A stretch of 8,168 nucleotides of DNA, taken from NCBI GenBank assembly GCA_001942045.1, contig MSTD01000019.1:92579-100746 (forward strand), given 5' to 3'. The notes under the pieces are model-generated. The model was not told where the DNA came from. It did no database searches and saw nothing but the letters and a program-made list of their open reading frames with translations. Of this stretch, positions 7,901 to 8,168 are shown one piece after another (the first letter of the stretch is position 1; the number at the start of each line of letters is the position of its first letter). The position numbers were made by a program, and so were the translations under genes. This stretch comes from Mycolicibacterium porcinum. GTDB taxonomy: Bacteria; Actinomycetota; Actinomycetes; Mycobacteriales; Mycobacteriaceae.

Positions 7901-8168
7901 GCGGCGCTGGTGGCTACGGCTACGCACTGTCCTCAGTCGATCTGGTCGGCGGCAGCGTCACCGGCGGCGACGGAGGCAACGGCGGCAACGGCGGCTCCGC
8001 TGGTGCGCTCGGCGGGGCCGGCGGCGCCGGCGGCAACGCCCACCTGTGGATCGGCACCGGTAACACCGTCGCCGGCGGAGCAGGCGGAGCTGGCGGCAAC
8101 GGCGGTGCCGGCGTCGGCCACGACGGTGGCGCGGGCGGCAACGGCGGCTACGCCACCATCACCGGCTC
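4957..8168 (+). CDS. PE-less PGRS-domain surface/secreted protein (runs off the window)
   Basis: The frame is open from GTG 4957 to the window edge, with 1070 complete codons and no stop. Residues 1-16 are basic and 17-39 (ATAGLASIALAGAGVMLLLG) form a signal peptide or membrane anchor; VTA|D at 50 is a possible cleavage site. Residues 55-220 are Thr/Pro/Asp/Lys-rich and mostly disordered, with a charged helix at 93-135. After an Ala/Pro hinge (222-233), residues 234-273 (PVSPITGLLS ... WAVLAWVRRQ) and 313-352 (IVNWLVYNPV ... ISGKY) look folded. LIGNGADG (353-360) is the linker style that precedes PGRS domains, and the Gly-rich domain starts there. It contains GDAx(x)WF-type anchors near residues 369, 395, 450, 507 and 571, ten consecutive Gly at 712-721, and a repeat of about 37 residues from 777 on. 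There is no PE domain, so ESX-type export through PE is not expected; Sec is more likely. The role is unknown; PGRS proteins are generally cell-envelope or surface proteins. The end of the gene is outside the window. Confidence 0.85.
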   Translation, partial: MGKHSKASGWNRKNATGPIATAGLASIALAGAGVMLLLGPDSPTMRSVTADVLLVNTEGPSSDGNNSDTGNTPGSTDNAGTPGTKPKADKPRLPGLKQVQDRLSERATEATKTLNDFARNGVQRAIDNAKANDDKETRSPLRRHKSPATPKSDTADKTEPSSTGTPEPQPTVTPRHRFSDLTERVATALPHPTVDKQHDPAPTAGVLDRQPEDSTPRATTFAAPAPAPAPAAPVSPITGLLSAITLGTYVSPNAPQAPADLPATWAVLAWVRRQSAYLPDQTIAPTDRTRALTTTSQTLAAPANLDPGSLTTASIVNWLVYNPVHDIGQQIFVVSPIGSSIGGAINTISGKYLIGNGADGTADNPDGGDAGEWFGDGGDGYDGAADGVAGGDGGDAGWFGNGGEGGDGWAGLDGGDGGDGGSFMGLGGIGGGGGAATDGAVAGNGGRGGDANGWFFGVAGDGGQGGKGLTGSTGKDGDWDEDWGNGIGNGEDGGAGGSGGNGGDGGDATGFLFAVGGNGGAGGQTGDGGLGGAGALGDINDVDSNGDGGDGGKGGASGTGVSTGGAAGTGNTGFFGLLGGNGVAGAPGSASGIAGDGGRGGDGVGGGNSAVAGKGGRGGDGGDGPTAGKGGAGGDGGDGDGIYAPTNSPQAGGTGGTGGTGGTRTVSTGTWGDGGAGGAGGTGAAIGDGATGGVGGAGGSGGTSSNSAPGQGGGGGGGGGGALVSGSNGGSATGAATGGHGGKGGNGTTAAAGGEGGTGGVGKIEADGANTNASGNATGGAGGDSIGTGMGGDGGEGLIQATGATSTASGDATGGAGGNGIDGGQGGNGGRGVISGGYGTDDHPGAAEGTAQGGAGGSGTGAGSTGGNGGNAFVVAANGYGHDASASGTATGGAGGNGYAGGHGGAGGTGLVDAGIGGDYSGGTVVNGTGTGGAGGNGYNGATGGNGGKGGVFGEYGAVVTGSTATGGKGGNSGTGTGAGNGGAGGYGYALSSVDLVGGSVTGGDGGNGGNGGSAGALGGAGGAGGNAHLWIGTGNTVAGGAGGAGGNGGAGVGHDGGAGGNGGYATITG
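7090..7119 (+). repeat. Poly-Gly trinucleotide tract (10 Gly)
   Basis: Ten consecutive GGC/GGT codons encode residues 712-721, built as two and a half copies of GGCGGCGGCGGT. Changes in copy number would stay in frame, so the tract could vary in length between strains by slippage. Confidence 0.7.
7285..8168 (+). repeat. Higher-order PGRS repeat, about 37 residues (112 nt), 8 copies
   Basis: Within the PGRS protein an anchor of the form [A/V/G]-T-G-G-A-G-G-N recurs at residues 777, 812, 851, 890, 930, 965, 1001 and 1038 (bases 7285, 7390, 7507, 7624, 7744, 7849, 7957, 8068). Spacings are 35, 39, 39, 40, 35, 36 and 37. Each unit has the anchor, a run of GGxGGxG triplets, a short hydrophobic or aromatic patch (such as GLIQA, AFVVAA, GLVDAG, GVFGEY, YGYALS, AHLWIG), then a Ser/Thr-rich stretch leading to the next anchor. 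DNA identity between units is low, so they are old or under protein-level selection. Confidence 0.75.

Noticed and set aside
7261..8168. Possible CRISPR-like or tandem DNA array in the repetitive 3' part
   Set aside because: The periodicity is at protein level in an open frame; DNA units are not identical, spacers are not unique, and the frame is maintained throughout.

Overview
The window looks like chromosomal DNA of a mycobacterium. The evidence is a 540-residue GroEL2/Hsp65 of mycobacterial type, high GC with GC-rich third codon positions, an F420-type (LLM) oxidoreductase, and two PGRS-type glycine-rich coding regions. The PGRS protein here has no PE domain, which together with the gene neighbourhood points to an environmental or fast-growing species (Mycolicibacterium-like). 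The species-level call is inference.

Layout: (1) 1-104 is the last 33 codons of a Gly-rich PGRS-type gene on +, followed by two hairpins (112-130 and 200-237). (2) 298-675 is a small FMN-binding split-barrel (pyridoxamine-phosphate-oxidase-like) protein on +, with a TATTCT -10 box placed so that its mRNA should be leaderless. (3) 676-805 separates it from the convergent groEL2 and holds a long, nearly perfect palindrome (688-752) and the groEL2 intrinsic terminator (754-788). (4) 806-2428 is groEL2 on -, with a roughly 145-nt leader and two CIRCE operators (2543-2569, 2578-2604); the distal one lies inside the best promoter candidate. (5) 2725-3510 is a Tat-exported NodB-type polysaccharide deacetylase on -, and 3590-4420 an LLM-class F420-dependent oxidoreductase on -, 79 nt apart and possibly co-transcribed. 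(6) 4421-4956 is an AT-enriched divergent intergenic region with a TTGACG-N4-CGTCAA palindrome just upstream of the next gene. (7) From 4957 to the window edge on + runs an incomplete gene for a secreted or membrane-anchored PGRS protein (1070 codons visible). Its N-terminal 350 residues are not PE, but it carries a PGRS-style LIGNGADG linker followed by a long Gly-rich domain.

Functionally, groEL2 is a heat-shock housekeeping chaperonin under HrcA/CIRCE control. The convergent groEL2/small-protein pair matches, from memory, the groEL2-Rv0441c arrangement of M. tuberculosis, where a PPE gene lies next. Here PGRS-type genes lie on both sides. The least-described item is the PE-less PGRS protein, whose C-terminal visible part is built of a higher-order repeat of about 37 residues (8 copies, residues 777-1070). 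No CRISPR array, insertion sequence, phage gene, tRNA or rRNA was seen.
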